64,000 bases of DNA from JACCWP01 sp963801045 (lineage in GTDB: Bacteria; Actinomycetota; Actinomycetes; Propionibacteriales; Nocardioidaceae). The first letter of the stretch is position 1; each line of letters begins with the position of its first letter. The notes beneath the pieces were generated by a model. The model did not search any database and was not told where the DNA came from. It was given only the letters and a program-made list of their open reading frames with translations. Of the stretch, positions 53,714 to 62,726 are shown in pieces. Made by a program: the position numbers and the translations under genes. The stretch covers positions 124,001 to 188,000 of the forward strand of contig CAWDDC010000004.1 in NCBI GenBank assembly GCA_963801045.1, written 5' to 3'.

Positions 53714-55345
53714 GTGTCCACCCTGTCAGGAGTTCCGGCCAGCCCCGGTCTCGCGTCCGGGCCCGCGGTCCGCTGGGACGGCGCCGAGGCCGGCAGCACC
53801 GAGCCCGCCGCTGACATCGCCGACGCGTCCCGCCAGGTGGTCGCCGACCTGACGTCGCGCGGCGCGGCCGCCACCACGTCGACCGGCAAGGAGGTGCTGG
53901 ACGCCCTCGCGATGTTCGCCGGCGACCCCGAGCTGCTCGCGGCCGCCGGCCGGCTCCGGGACGCGGGCACGCCGGCCCCCGGCGCCGTACGGGAGGCCGC
54001 CGCGGGCTATGCCGAGCAGCTGCGCGGTCTCGGTGGCTACCTGGCCGAGCGGGCCGGCGACGTCGTCGACGTCGGCGAACGGCTGGCCGCCAGTCTCGAG
54101 GGCCGGGTGCTCGAGGGCCTGCCCGAGCCGGGTCACCCGTACGTGCTGGTCGCCCGCGACCTCTCGCCGGTGGACACCGCGCTGCTCGACCCGGCGGTCG
54201 TGCTCGGCATCGTCACCGAGCAGGGTGGCCCGACCAGCCACACCACGATCCTCGCCCGCACGCTCGGCATCCCGGCGGTGGTCGGCTGCGCCGGGGCGCG
54301 CGACGCCGCCGACGGTCACGACGTGGTGCTGGACGGCACCGCTGGCACCGTCCACGTCGACCCGACCGGTGACCTCGCCGAGACGCTGACCGCGCGCGAG
54401 CGCCGCAACGCCGAGCGCCGGGCCGCGAGCACCGGACCGGGGGCCACCGCCGACGGTGTCGCGGTCGCCCTGCTCGCCAACGTGGGCACTGTCGACGACG
54501 CGCTCGCGGCCGCCGGCGCCGATGTCGAGGGCGTAGGGCTGTTCCGCACCGAGTTCCTGTTCCTCGGCCGCGCCGACGAGCCGTCGCACGACGAGCAGGT
54601 CGAGACGTACGCCGCGGTGCTCGATGCGTTCGGCGGGCGACGCGTGGTGGTCCGCACCCTGGACGCCGGCTCGGACAAGCCGGTGCCGTTCCTCGGGCTG
54701 CCCGACGAGGACAACCCCGCGCTGGGCGTGCGCGGGCTGCGGACGTCCCGGCTGCGGCCCGAGGTCCTCGGCCGGCAGCTCGCCGCCCTCGCCGACGCGG
54801 CCGAGCGCGCCGGCTCGACGCCGTGGGTGATGGCGCCGATGGTCTCGACCGTCGACGAGGCGCGGGAGTTCGCCGCCCAGGCGCGTGCCGCGGGGCTCGG
54901 CACGGTCGGCGTGATGGTGGAGGTGCCGTCCGCCGCGCTGCGCTCGGCACAGCTGCTGGCCGAGGTCGACTTCGGGTCGCTCGGCACCAACGACCTGGCC
55001 CAGTACGCACTGGCCGCCGACCGTCAGCTCGGAACGCTGGGCAGCCTGCTCGACCCCTGGCAGCCGGCCGTGCTCGACCTGGTCGCTGCCACCTGCGCCG
55101 GGGGAGCAGCCACCGACCGCCCGATCGGCGTGTGCGGCGAGGCGGCGGCCGACCCGCGGCTCGCGACCGTGCTGGTGGGCCTGGGCGTGCGGTCGCTGTC
55201 GATGGCGCCCGTGGCCGTACCCGAGGTGCGGGCGCTGCTCGCCGCGGTCGACCTGGACACCTGCCGCAAGGCCGCCGTGGCCGCGCGGGCCGCTGCGACG
55301 CCGGCCGACTCCCGCCTCGCGGTCGACGCGCTGCTCCCGACCTGA
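53714..55345 (+). CDS. ptsI: PTS enzyme I (phosphoenolpyruvate-protein phosphotransferase)
   Basis: A 543-residue intact cytosolic enzyme that transfers phosphate from PEP to HPr. The phosphorylated histidine is H176 in GGPTSHTTILAR. The PEP-binding barrel shows GVGLFRTEFLFLGR, GGRRVVVRTLDAGSDKPVPFL, ALGVRGLRTSRL, FGSLGTNDLAQYALAADR and IGVCGEAAADP with the catalytic Cys. The GTG is 8 bases after the deoR stop. No HPr, fruK or EII gene is adjacent; the next gene is a convergent CAP-domain protein, so the partners are elsewhere. Confidence 0.9.
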   Translation: MSTLSGVPASPGLASGPAVRWDGAEAGSTEPAADIADASRQVVADLTSRGAAATTSTGKEVLDALAMFAGDPELLAAAGRLRDAGTPAPGAVREAAAGYAEQLRGLGGYLAERAGDVVDVGERLAASLEGRVLEGLPEPGHPYVLVARDLSPVDTALLDPAVVLGIVTEQGGPTSHTTILARTLGIPAVVGCAGARDAADGHDVVLDGTAGTVHVDPTGDLAETLTARERRNAERRAASTGPGATADGVAVALLANVGTVDDALAAAGADVEGVGLFRTEFLFLGRADEPSHDEQVETYAAVLDAFGGRRVVVRTLDAGSDKPVPFLGLPDEDNPALGVRGLRTSRLRPEVLGRQLAALADAAERAGSTPWVMAPMVSTVDEAREFAAQARAAGLGTVGVMVEVPSAALRSAQLLAEVDFGSLGTNDLAQYALAADRQLGTLGSLLDPWQPAVLDLVAATCAGGAATDRPIGVCGEAAADPRLATVLVGLGVRSLSMAPVAVPEVRALLAAVDLDTCRKAAVAARAAATPADSRLAVDALLPT

Positions 55346-55358
55346 CCCGTCAGGGTGA

Positions 55359-55898
55359 TCAGCGCAGGTCGGCGAAGTCCTGCACCCACCACCAGGTGCC
55401 GCCGGAGCGCTTGGCGCCGACGCCGATCGCGTCGAACGAGCGGTTCAGGATGTTGGCCCGGTGCCCGTCGGAGTGCATCCACGCCCGGACGACTGATCGC
55501 GGGCTGCGGTAGCCCATCGCGATGTTCTCGCCGACGCCGACCTCACGGCGGCAGGCCCGCTGCACGGCGCCGAGGTCGTTGTGCACGAGCTCGTCGCGGC
55601 GGGCCATCGTGCGCGCCCACTTCTGGGCCACGTGGTTCAGGCACGGCTTGGTACGCAGCCGAGGCAGGTCGTGCCGCGCCCGCGCCCGGTTGGTCAGCCG
55701 GACCACCGTGCGGCGGAACTGGGCCGGCGTACGCACAGCCGGGTCGGCCGTGCCGGCCCGGTGCTCCACGGGCGGGGTGGCGGCACCGGCCACGCCGGCC
55801 GCACCGGGGGCGGACAACGTGCACAGGACCAGCGCCCCCAGGACCAGAGCCTGGGCGGTGACGCGGAGCAGGCGGCGGGTGAGCGGGGCGGCGGACAT
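55359..55898 (-). CDS. Secreted CAP/SCP-domain protein
   Basis: A 179-residue intact exported protein. The signal peptide (LLRVTAQALVLGALVLCTLSAPGAAGVAGA) is followed by a CAP-superfamily domain with VVRLTNRARARHDLPRLRTKPCL, AQKWARTMARRDELVHNDLG, VGENIAMGYRSPRSVVRAWMHSDGHRANIL and a C-terminal WWWVQDFADLR. The conserved His/Glu cleft residues are present. Function of bacterial SCP proteins is unclear. It is convergent with ptsI and divergent from nei. Confidence 0.85.
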   Translation of the reverse strand: MSAAPLTRRLLRVTAQALVLGALVLCTLSAPGAAGVAGAATPPVEHRAGTADPAVRTPAQFRRTVVRLTNRARARHDLPRLRTKPCLNHVAQKWARTMARRDELVHNDLGAVQRACRREVGVGENIAMGYRSPRSVVRAWMHSDGHRANILNRSFDAIGVGAKRSGGTWWWVQDFADLR

Positions 55899-55929
55899 CG
55901 GCGCGACCTTATCGGCGGGTGCCGCTGTC

Positions 55930-55935
55930 TACGCT
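55930..55935 (+). promoter_or_regulatory. -10 box of a leaderless transcript before the Nei gene
   Basis: TACGCT ends 6 bases before the GTG at 55942, which supports that start and a leaderless transcript; no ribosome site is visible. Confidence 0.4.
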
Positions 55936-55941
55936 GGCGGC

Positions 55942-56760
55942 GTGCCGGAAGGGGACAGCGTCTGGCGGGCCGCACGGCGGCTCGACCGCGGTCTCGCGGG
56001 GCGCCGGCTCGCCCGTACCGACTTCCGGGTGCCGCAGCACGCGACCGCGGACCTGGCCGGGCGCACGGTCATCGGCACGGACACCCATGGCAAGCACCTG
56101 TTCACGCGCTTCGACGACCGGACGACCCTGCACACCCACCTGCGGATGGACGGGGAGTGGACCGTGCTGCGCCCCGGGCGCCGGCTGCCGTCGCGGCTGT
56201 CGCCGGACGTACGGGTCCGCCTGGTCACCGACGACGACCGGCAGGCGCTGGCGCTGCGGATGCCGGTCGTCGAGCTGATGCGGACCGCCGACGAGGACCG
56301 CGTGACGGCCCCGCTCGGGCCCGACCCGCTGCGCGAGGACTGGGACCCGGACGAGGCGGCACGCAGGCTGGCCGCGCAGGGGGACCGCCCGCTGGTCGCC
56401 GCGCTGCTCGACCAGCGCACCCTGGCCGGGCTCGGGAACCTGTGGGTCAACGAGCTGCTGTTCGTGCGCGGCCACAGCCCGTGGACGCCCGCCGGTGACG
56501 TCGACGCCCGGGGGCTGGTCGGCACCGCGGCCCGGATGCTGAGGCAGAGCATCACCGTGCGGGGCAACGGCCAGGTCACCACCGGCGACCCACGGACGGG
56601 GCAGGAGCACTGGGTCTACACCCGGTCGGGCGAGCGGTGCCGGCGCTGCCGCACGCCGGTCCGGTACGTACCCGAGCAGGGAGGCGACGCCGAGCGGCGG
56701 GCCACCTGGTGGTGTCCGCACTGCCAGCCCGGCCCCGGACCCGAGCGGGACGGGCGCTGA
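55942..56760 (+). CDS. nei: Fpg/Nei-family DNA glycosylase (endonuclease VIII-like)
   Basis: A 272-residue intact base-excision repair enzyme. After Met removal it starts PEGDSVWRAARRLDRGL, the Nei catalytic N-terminus (Pro1, Glu2). It has HTHLRMDGEW, LDQRTLAGLGNLWVNELLFVRG (helix-two-turn-helix) and a C-terminal zinc finger CRRCRTPVRY...WWCPHC with four Cys. It excises oxidised bases and cleaves at abasic sites. PEGDS rather than PELPE marks it as Nei-type rather than Fpg. Confidence 0.9.
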   Translation: MPEGDSVWRAARRLDRGLAGRRLARTDFRVPQHATADLAGRTVIGTDTHGKHLFTRFDDRTTLHTHLRMDGEWTVLRPGRRLPSRLSPDVRVRLVTDDDRQALALRMPVVELMRTADEDRVTAPLGPDPLREDWDPDEAARRLAAQGDRPLVAALLDQRTLAGLGNLWVNELLFVRGHSPWTPAGDVDARGLVGTAARMLRQSITVRGNGQVTTGDPRTGQEHWVYTRSGERCRRCRTPVRYVPEQGGDAERRATWWCPHCQPGPGPERDGR

Positions 56761-56844
56761 GCTGTCCGGGAGCTGTCGTGGACATCACGCCCCTGCGGGC
56801 CGCCCACGGGCATCGCCCGCGGGTCTGCCACTGTTGGGACAGAC

Positions 56845-58150
56845 ATGGACACCCGCGCAGACCCGCCCACACGTCGTCGTCCTCGGCGGCGGCTTCGGCG
56901 GCCTCTCCGCCGTCAAGGCGCTGCACCGCGCGCCCGTCGACATCACGCTCGTCGACCGGCACGCGTACAACACCTTCCAGCCGCTGCTCTACCAGGTCGC
57001 GACCGCCGGGCTGAACCCCGGCGACATCACGTACTTCCTGCGCTCGATCCACGGCAAGCAGTCGAACATGCGCTTCAGCAAGGGCCAGGTGACCGGCGTC
57101 GACACCGCGGCCAAGCGGGTCGACCTCGATGCGGGCCTGTCCCTCGACTACGACTACCTGGTCATCGGGACCGGGGTGACCACGAACTACTTCGGCATCC
57201 CGGGCGCCGAGGAGCACGCGCTGGCGCTCTACACCCGGCAGCAGGCGCTGCGGGTACGGGACCGGATGTTCAGTGAGCTGGAGCGCGCGGTCCGGCACGG
57301 CCACCCGCACGACATCCGGCTGCTGGTCGTCGGCGGCGGGGCGACCGGCGTGGAGATGGCCGGGACGCTGGCCGAGCTGCGCAACGACGCGGCGACCAAG
57401 CTCTACCCGGAGCTCGACATCGACCGGATCCACATCACCCTGGTGGAGATGGGGCCGGACCTGCTGCCCCCGTTCGCGCGCGGGCTGCGCCGCTACGCCA
57501 AGAAGGCGCTGCTCAAGCGCGGGGTGCAGCTGCGGCTGGACACCACCGTCAAGGAGGTCCGCGAGAACGGCGTGGTCGTCGACGAGGGCGAGTTCATCGA
57601 GGCCGGCATCGTGATCTGGGCCAGCGGCATCAAGGCGCCCGACGAGATCGCCGAGTGGGGCCTGCCGCAGGGCAGGGCCGGCCGGATCGAGGTCGAGGCG
57701 GACATGCGCGTACGCGGCCTCGACGACGTGTTCGCGGTCGGCGACATCGCGCTGTCCCCCGAGTCCCTGCCGCAGCTGGCACAGCCCGCGCTGCAGGGCG
57801 GCAAGCACGCCGGCAAGCAGATCGCCCGGCTGGTCGCGGGCGAGCAGACCCAGCCGATGCACTACTGGGACAAGGGCACCCTCGCGACCATCGGCCGCAG
57901 CTCGGCGGTCGCGCAGATCAAGCGGGTGCCCAACCTGACCGGCTTCATCGCCTGGTTGATCTGGCTGTTCGTGCACATCATGTTCCTGCTCGGCACCCGC
58001 AACCGGATCGCGACAATCGTCAACCTCGGCGTCCGCTACCTGTCCTGGCCGCACTCGTACAACGCCATCGTCGGCGAGGTGGAGACGCCCGACCTCCCCG
58101 CCGACGAGCACGAGCACCGCGAGGCGCACGGCCGCATCCGCGCCGGCTGA
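56845..58150 (+). CDS. ndh: Type II NADH dehydrogenase (NDH-2) (N-terminal frame break)
   Basis: Membrane-associated single-subunit NADH:quinone oxidoreductase. The FAD motif is VVVLGGGFGGLSAVKAL, then YNTFQPLLYQVATAGLNPGDI, the NADH motif LLVVGGGATGVEMAGTLAEL, VFAVGDIAL and PALQGGKHAGKQIARL. The C-terminal amphipathic/hydrophobic helix is LIWLFVHIMFLLGTRNR. The ATG at 56845 leads into the frame if one base is removed near 56870 (MDTRADPPHVVVLGG); otherwise a TTG at 56834 would be needed. It is a major respiratory entry point for NADH without proton pumping. Confidence 0.85.
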
Positions 58151-58161
58151 GGCCGTACGGG

Positions 58162-60082
58162 TCAGTCCGCGAGCATCGCGGCGCCGAGCCACCCGTGCGG
58201 GATCCCGAAGCCCGCCACCAGGTCGGCGGTGTGCGGACGCAGGTCGGCGCACAGTGCGTCGACCGTCGCGGTGATCGCCTTCGACCGCGCCGGCGTGAGC
58301 CGGCCGTGCTCGAGGAACCACGCCTTGTCCGACTCGACGCAGTCGAGCACGAACAGGTCGCAGACCGTGCCCAGCATCGCCTTCGCGGCCGGGTCGTCGC
58401 AGCCGTCGATCCCGGCGACGAACCCCTCCAGCACCACCCGCTCGATGTGCGCCTCGGCCAGCCGCAGCACGTGCGGCTGCGCGTCGTTGTAGACGGCGAA
58501 CGAGTCGGCGTCGTCGGTCGTCGCGCGTCGCAGCCGGCGGGCCAGGGTCGCGAGCAGGTGCTGCTCCCGATCCTCCAGCAGCGACAGCTGGGTGCCGCGC
58601 TCGCGCAGGTCCTTGGAGTCGTCACGGCGGGCGGCGTCGACCAGCCGCTGGATCAGGTCCCGCGCCGCCGTGCGCTCGACGACCGTGGTCGCGACCTGCC
58701 GGGTCGCGAACCGCACCATCCCCCAGGTGTCCAGGCCGCCGAACTCCGACGCGTACCCCACCAGCAGCTCCTTGGCGACCAGCTGCAGCAGCACGGTGTT
58801 GTCACCCTCGAACGTGGTGAACACGTCGGTGTCGGCCTTGAGCTGCGGCAGCCGGTTCTCCTCCAGGTAGCCGGCACCGCCGCACGCCTCCCGGCACTCC
58901 TGGATGGTGCGCGTCGCGTGCCAGGTGGTCAGCGCCTTGAGGCCCGCGGCCCGCGCCTCGAGCTCGCGCTGGGCGTGCGGGTCGGCGGTGCCGCCGTGCT
59001 GCACGACGCTCTGCACGTCATGCATCCGCGCGACCAGCTCGTTCTGCGCGAAGGCCAGCGCGTACGAGCGCGCCAGCCGGGGCAGCAGCCGCCGCTGGTG
59101 CGCCCGGTAGTCGAGCAGCACGACCTCCTCGCCGCTCGGTGACGTGAACTGCCGCCGCTGCTCGGCGTAGGTCAGCGTGATCGCGAGCGCCACGCGTGTC
59201 GCCGAGCCGGCGCCGCCGGCCACCGAGATCCGGCCCCGGATCAGCGTGCCGAGCATGGTGAAGAAGCGTTTGCTCGGGTTGTCGATCGGGCTGGAGTACG
59301 TGCCGTCGGGCGCCACCGAGGCGTACCGGTCCAGCAGGTTCTCCCGCGGCACCCGCACGTCGTCGAACCACAGCCGGCCGTTGTCGACGCCGTTCAGACC
59401 GGCCTTCCGGCCGCAGTCCTCGACCGTGATGCCGGGCAGGACCGTCCCGTCGGCGTCGCGGATCGGCACCAGCAGCGCGTGCACGCCGTGCTCCTCGCCG
59501 CCGGTGCTCAGCTGCGCGAACACCACCGCCAGCTGCGCGTCCCGCGCCGCGCCGCCGATGTAGTCCTTGCGGGCCGCGAGGCTCGGCGTACGCAGCACGA
59601 AGTCGTCGCCGGCCGGGTCGTACGTCGCCGTCGTGAGCAAGCGACTGGACGTCGCTGCCGTGCCCGGTCTCGGTCATGGCGAAGCAGCCGGGCAGCGTCA
59701 GGTCCATCACCTGGGGGAGCAGCGCGTGGTGGCGTTCGGTGCCGAGGTTCTCGATCGCTCCGCCGAACAGCCCCCACTGCACGCCGGCCTTGACCAGCAG
59801 CGACAGGTCCGCGTTGGCGAGCATCTCGAAGGCCGTCGTGGACGCGCCGAGGTCACCGTCCCCGCCGTGCTCGACCGCGAAGCCGGCCCGTGCGTGCCCG
59901 GTCTTCACGATCAGCTGCAGCTGATCGGCCACCTGCGCGCGGTGCTCCTCGGTCGTCAGCCCGGACGCCGGGGCAAGGTCCTCGGGCGTCAGCAGGTCGC
60001 TCGCCTCGTCGCGGATGTGCGCCCAGCGGCCGCCGAGCGCGGTGCGCAGCCCGGCCGCGAGGTCGGCAGGATCGTCGGTCAT
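58162..60082 (-). CDS. Acyl-CoA oxidase/dehydrogenase, ACOX-type (frame-broken)
   Basis: About 640 residues, the length of acyl-CoA oxidases rather than dehydrogenases. N-terminal helical domain; FAD/substrate region with GCFAMTETGHGSDVQSL, RKDYIGGAARDAQLAVVFAQL, VEDCGRKAGLNGVDNGRLWFDDVRVPRENLL and IRGRISVAGGAGSATR. The end of the dehydrogenase core, ECREACGGAGYLEENRLPQL, carries the candidate catalytic Glu in TTFEGDNTVLLQLVAKELL. An ACOX C-terminal domain follows. One indel near 59645 breaks the frame. It performs the first step of fatty-acid beta-oxidation, with O2 or ETF as acceptor. The ATG is at 60082. Confidence 0.85.
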
Positions 60083-60177
60083 GGGCGAGACCGTACCCAC
60101 GGTATGGCGCCCGCGTCGCCGTGACGTCGATCGCGTCGTGCGTTTGCTCACACCGGGCGCGGGGAAACTCCCACGGC

Positions 60178-61767
60178 ATGCCGCGTACCCCTGCCCTCCT
60201 GGTCACCGTCGGCGTCGCCGCCGCGCTCGTGACCCTCGGTCCCTCCGCCACCCCCGCGACGTCCGCACCCGAGCGAGCTCCGGCGCAGGCCGATCCTGCC
60301 CTCAGCGCTGCGCTCGACGACCTGCTCACCGACCCCGCCTTCGACGGCTCGCAGGTGGGGCTCGTCGTACGCGACGCGGCCACCGGCGAGACCCTGTACG
60401 ACCGGGACGGCGACGACCGGCTGCTGCCGGCGTCCAACACCAAGCTGTTCACGTCGACGGCGGCGCTGGACGGTCTCGGCGCCGGCTTCCGCTTCCACAC
60501 CGACGTCCTCACCAACGGCGAGCAGACCGGCGACGTCCTCGACGGCGACCTGTTCCTGCGTGGCGGCGGCGACCCGACGGCGCTGGCCGCGCGACTACCG
60601 GGCGCTGGCCGCCGACCTCGCCGCCGACGGCATCCGTACGGTCCGCGGCAACCTGCTCACCGACGACTCGTACTTCGACGACGTGCCGTTGGGCAACACC
60701 TGGTCGTGGGACGACGAGTCGTTCTACTACAGCGCCGTGGTCTCGGCGCTGACCGTCGCGCCGGACACCGACTACGACGCCGGCAACGTGATCGTGGTCG
60801 CCGGGCCGGGCGCGCGCGCCGGCGACCCGGTCACCGTCTCGATGACACCGCGCACCGGCGTGCTGACCGTCGTCGACCGGGCCAGGACCGGACCGGCGGG
60901 CTCGACCGACACCCTCGGCATCGAGCGCCAGCACGGCGACCAACCGGGTGATCATCTCCGGCAACGTCCCCGTCGGCGGTGGCACCACCACGGAGTGGAT
61001 CACCGTGCCCGACCCGGCGGCCTACGCGGCGGACGTCTTCCGCCGGGCGCTGGTCGCCAACGGCATCACGGTGGCCGGCCCCACCCGGCAGGCGGTCACG
61101 CCCGCCGGCGCCGACCGGCTGGCGAGCGACCGGTCGATGACGGTCGGCCGGCTGATGACCCCGTTCCTCAAGCTGAGCAACAACGGACACGCCGAGACCC
61201 TGGTCAAGACGCTCGGCGCCGAGCTCGGCGGCGAGGGCTCGTGGTCGGCGGGTCTCGAGCAGGTGCTCGCGTACGCCGAGGAGCAGGGCGTGGACGTGTC
61301 CCGGATCCGGCTGACCGACGGTTCCGGGCTGTCCCGGCAGGACGAGCTGACGCCGGACGCGATCACCGACCTGCTGGTCGCCGTCGCAGGAGGAGCCGTG
61401 GTTCGACCGCTGGTACGCCGCGCTCCCGATCGCCGGCGAGCCCGACCGGATGGTCGGCGGCACCCTGCGCAGCCGGATGGTCGACACCGCCGCGGCGGGC
61501 AACCTGCACGGCAAGACCGGGTCGCTGACCGGCGTCACCGCGCTGTCCGGCTACGTGACCAACGCCGACGGCCGGCTGCTGGTGTTCTCGATGATCAGCA
61601 ACCACTACCTGGACACGCCGCGAGCGGTCGAGGACGCGGTCGGCGTGACGCTGGCGGAGTGGAGCGAGGACGCCGAGAAGCGCGGCGACCCGGTCGACAC
61701 CGCCGACATGCAGCCCGCGCGGCCGCTGCCCGACGGGGTGGAGTGCTCCTGGGTGCACGCCTGCTGA
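60178..61767 (+). CDS. dacB: D-alanyl-D-alanine carboxypeptidase, PBP4/DacB type (frame-broken)
   Basis: Exported penicillin-binding protein of peptidase family S13. Signal peptide: LLVTVGVAAALVTLGPSATPATSA. Active-site motifs are SxxK in PASNTKLFTSTAALDG, SxN in FLKLSNNGHAETLVKTLG and KTG in LHGKTGSLTGVTALSGYV. Frames join near 60590, 60940 and 61390, with no loss of conserved residues. It trims peptidoglycan stem peptides outside the membrane. The tail VECSWVHAC ends in a Cys close to the stop. The ATG at 60178 lacks a strong ribosome site. Confidence 0.85.
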
Positions 61768-61794
61768 CCCGCTGCGGTCGCTGCGGACCGCACG

Positions 61795-61800
61795 TACGCT
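61795..61800 (+). promoter_or_regulatory. -10 box of a leaderless transcript before the sirtuin gene
   Basis: TACGCT ends 7 bases before the GTG at 61808; there is no ribosome site. Confidence 0.35.
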
Positions 61801-61807
61801 CGGCCGG

Positions 61808-62641
61808 GTGACGAGCGACGACCTGGCCAGGGCGGTCGACGCGCTCGCCGGTCGCCGGGTCGTCGCGCTCACCGGCGCGGGGATCTCGACCGACTCCGGC
61901 ATCCCCGACTACCGCGGTCCGGGCTCGCCGGCGCGTACCCCGATGACGTACGACGTGTTCTGCTCCGGCGAGGCGGCGCAACGCCGCTACTGGTCCCGGG
62001 CGTTCGTGGGCTGGCAGCACATGGGCGGCGCGCAGCCCAACGACGGGCACCGGGCGATGGCGGCGCTCGAGCGACTCGGTGTGGTGTCCGCGCTGATCAC
62101 CCAGAACGTCGACGGGCTGCACGCCGCCGCCGGGCACCAGCGGCTGATCGACCTGCACGGGCGGATCTCCGAGGTGGTGTGCCTGGACTGCCGCGACGTG
62201 AGCTCCCGCGGTCGGCTGCAGGACCGGCTCGCCGCCCTCAACCCGTCGCACGCCCGCGCCGACACCGGCGACGTCGAGATCGCACCCGACGGCGACGCGC
62301 TGGTCGACGACAGCGACCGGTTCGCGCTGGCCGGGTGCAGCGGCTGCGGCGGGCGGCTGAAGCCGCACGTGGTCTTCTTCGGCGAGAACGTGCCGCGTGA
62401 CCGGGTGGCCCGGGCGATCGCCCTGGTCGACGAGGCCGAGGCGCTGCTGGTGGCCGGGTCGTCGTTGACGGTGATGAGCGGGTTCCGCTTCGTCCGGCAG
62501 GCCGCCCGGGCGGGCACGCCGGTGGTCATCGTCAATCGCGGCCCGACCCGGGGCGACGACCTGGCCGACGTCCGCGTCGACGCCGGCTGCACCGAGACGC
62601 TCGCCGGCCTGGTCGAGTCGCTGGGCCGCGTACGCGCCTGA
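61808..62641 (+). CDS. NAD-dependent protein deacylase (sirtuin, Sir2 family)
   Basis: A 277-residue intact sirtuin. NAD-binding motifs are ALTGAGISTDSGIPDYRGPG, ITQNVDGLHAAAGH (with catalytic His in LIDLHGRI) and VAGSSLTVMSGF. The zinc site is formed by CLDC and CSGCGG. A longer insert (residues about 150-180) lies between the zinc pairs than in CobB. The protein removes acyl groups from lysines in the cytosol, often on acyl-CoA synthetases and metabolic enzymes. Confidence 0.85.
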   Translation: MTSDDLARAVDALAGRRVVALTGAGISTDSGIPDYRGPGSPARTPMTYDVFCSGEAAQRRYWSRAFVGWQHMGGAQPNDGHRAMAALERLGVVSALITQNVDGLHAAAGHQRLIDLHGRISEVVCLDCRDVSSRGRLQDRLAALNPSHARADTGDVEIAPDGDALVDDSDRFALAGCSGCGGRLKPHVVFFGENVPRDRVARAIALVDEAEALLVAGSSLTVMSGFRFVRQAARAGTPVVIVNRGPTRGDDLADVRVDAGCTETLAGLVESLGRVRA

Positions 62642-62668
62642 GCGCCCCGACTGGTCCCCCGGACTCGC

Positions 62669-62726
62669 GAAGTGGCGGAAAAGTGCGGGTCCGGCCGGCG
62701 TGTCGTCAGCGTGTTTCCGCCACTTC
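62669..62726. terminator. 13-bp inverted repeat between convergent sirtuin and MFS genes
   Basis: GAAGTGGCGGAAA (62669-62681) and its exact complement TTTCCGCCACTTC (62714-62726) are separated by 32 bases. The right arm is within the last codons of the MFS gene. The loop is long for a classic hairpin, so this is either a bidirectional terminator or a copy of a dispersed repeat. Confidence 0.4.
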
